43,142 bases of DNA from an uncultured Oscillospiraceae bacterium (lineage in GTDB: Bacteria > Bacillota > Clostridia > Oscillospirales > Oscillospiraceae). Location of the stretch: assembly GCA_944382965.1 (NCBI GenBank), contig CALWOA010000019.1, positions 1-43,142 on the forward strand, in the 5' to 3' direction. The notes under the pieces are model-generated. The model worked only from the letters and a program-made list of their open reading frames with translations, was not told the origin of the DNA and did not search any database. The translations under genes and the position numbers were made by a program. Positions 42,987 through 43,142 of the stretch are shown here, piece after piece (positions within the stretch are counted from its first letter, which is position 1; each line of letters begins with the position of its first letter).

Positions 42987-43142
42987 GATATTCAGTTTTT
43001 ACAAAAGCTGCAGACAGCAAGTTTTTGATTCTGTTTGAAAATGCTGGTATTTTAAGGGAATTCTTGTAAGTGCTCAATAACCACCCGCCTAGCATTTGAC
43101 TTCGTACTGTGAGATAATGTCCCAAACTTGAAAAACTGACGG

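Noticed and set aside
42673-43125. 150-codon open frame on the minus strand
   Set aside because: It crosses a bidirectional terminator hairpin and decayed mobile DNA and shows no family pattern.

Overview
The window looks like DNA of a gut-type Gram-positive Clostridium (Oscillospiraceae/Ruminococcaceae-like, an inference). Shine-Dalgarno sites are strong AGGAGG types, G+C is moderate, a Lachno/Oscillospiraceae-style mobilisable element is present, and DUF1810, NADAR and zinc-ribbon families are frequent. It holds no rRNA, no intact tRNA and no CRISPR array.

Left part (1-5250): the distal half of an integrative mobilisable element. It carries a RepA-like helicase, a MobA/MobL-type relaxase whose normal start region is damaged, an excisionase and a tyrosine integrase. 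Paired 11-bp arm-type repeats and a 60-nt fragment of the 3' part of a tRNA-Ala(GGC) gene follow. The 5' half of that tRNA is missing, so the DNA to the right is itself probably foreign (tandem or neighbouring insertion).

Centre (5318-28929, all minus strand): about 22 tightly spaced genes, many overlapping by 4 nt, read leftward from one near-consensus promoter (TTGAAA-17-TATAAT). In order of transcription they are: an unknown helical/HTH-like protein; a membrane protein kinase-NACHT ATPase; a lipoprotein whose gene overlaps it; a SpoT-like HD hydrolase; several small membrane proteins; EcsC; two DUF5684-like membrane proteins; DUF1810; a double ADP-ribosylglycohydrolase; a PHP phosphatase; a methyltransferase; an RNA ligase; an HD-Pnk end-healing enzyme; a metallophosphoesterase; a 2H phosphodiesterase; an unknown protein; a NADAR-macro fusion; a macro protein; a VWA protein; a BtpA-like protein; and three distal genes, the last with a DUF1810-like C-terminus. 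The logic is membrane sensing and signalling, then RNA break repair, with removal or clean-up of ADP-ribose and nucleotide by-products.

Right part (29157-41826, all plus strand): read rightward from a perfect TTGACA-17-TATAAT promoter that shares the same 227-bp AT-rich intergenic region. It encodes three intact dynamin-like GTPases, one truncated pseudo-GTPase paralogue with all four G motifs damaged, an M48 metallopeptidase, and a family of small zinc-ribbon proteins. The zinc-ribbon genes include a tandem array with a 419-bp period, one copy of which is frameshifted. This half looks membrane-directed.

The far right (41827-43142) is decayed mobile DNA: an IS3-type transposase remnant, hairpins, and an oriT-like 23-nt motif that also occurs in the left element. 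The two divergent operons together look like a stress or anti-invader island that joins kinase-NACHT signalling, RNA repair, ADP-ribose chemistry and dynamin-type membrane remodelling. Functions are inferred from motifs; no experiment or database search supports the whole system.
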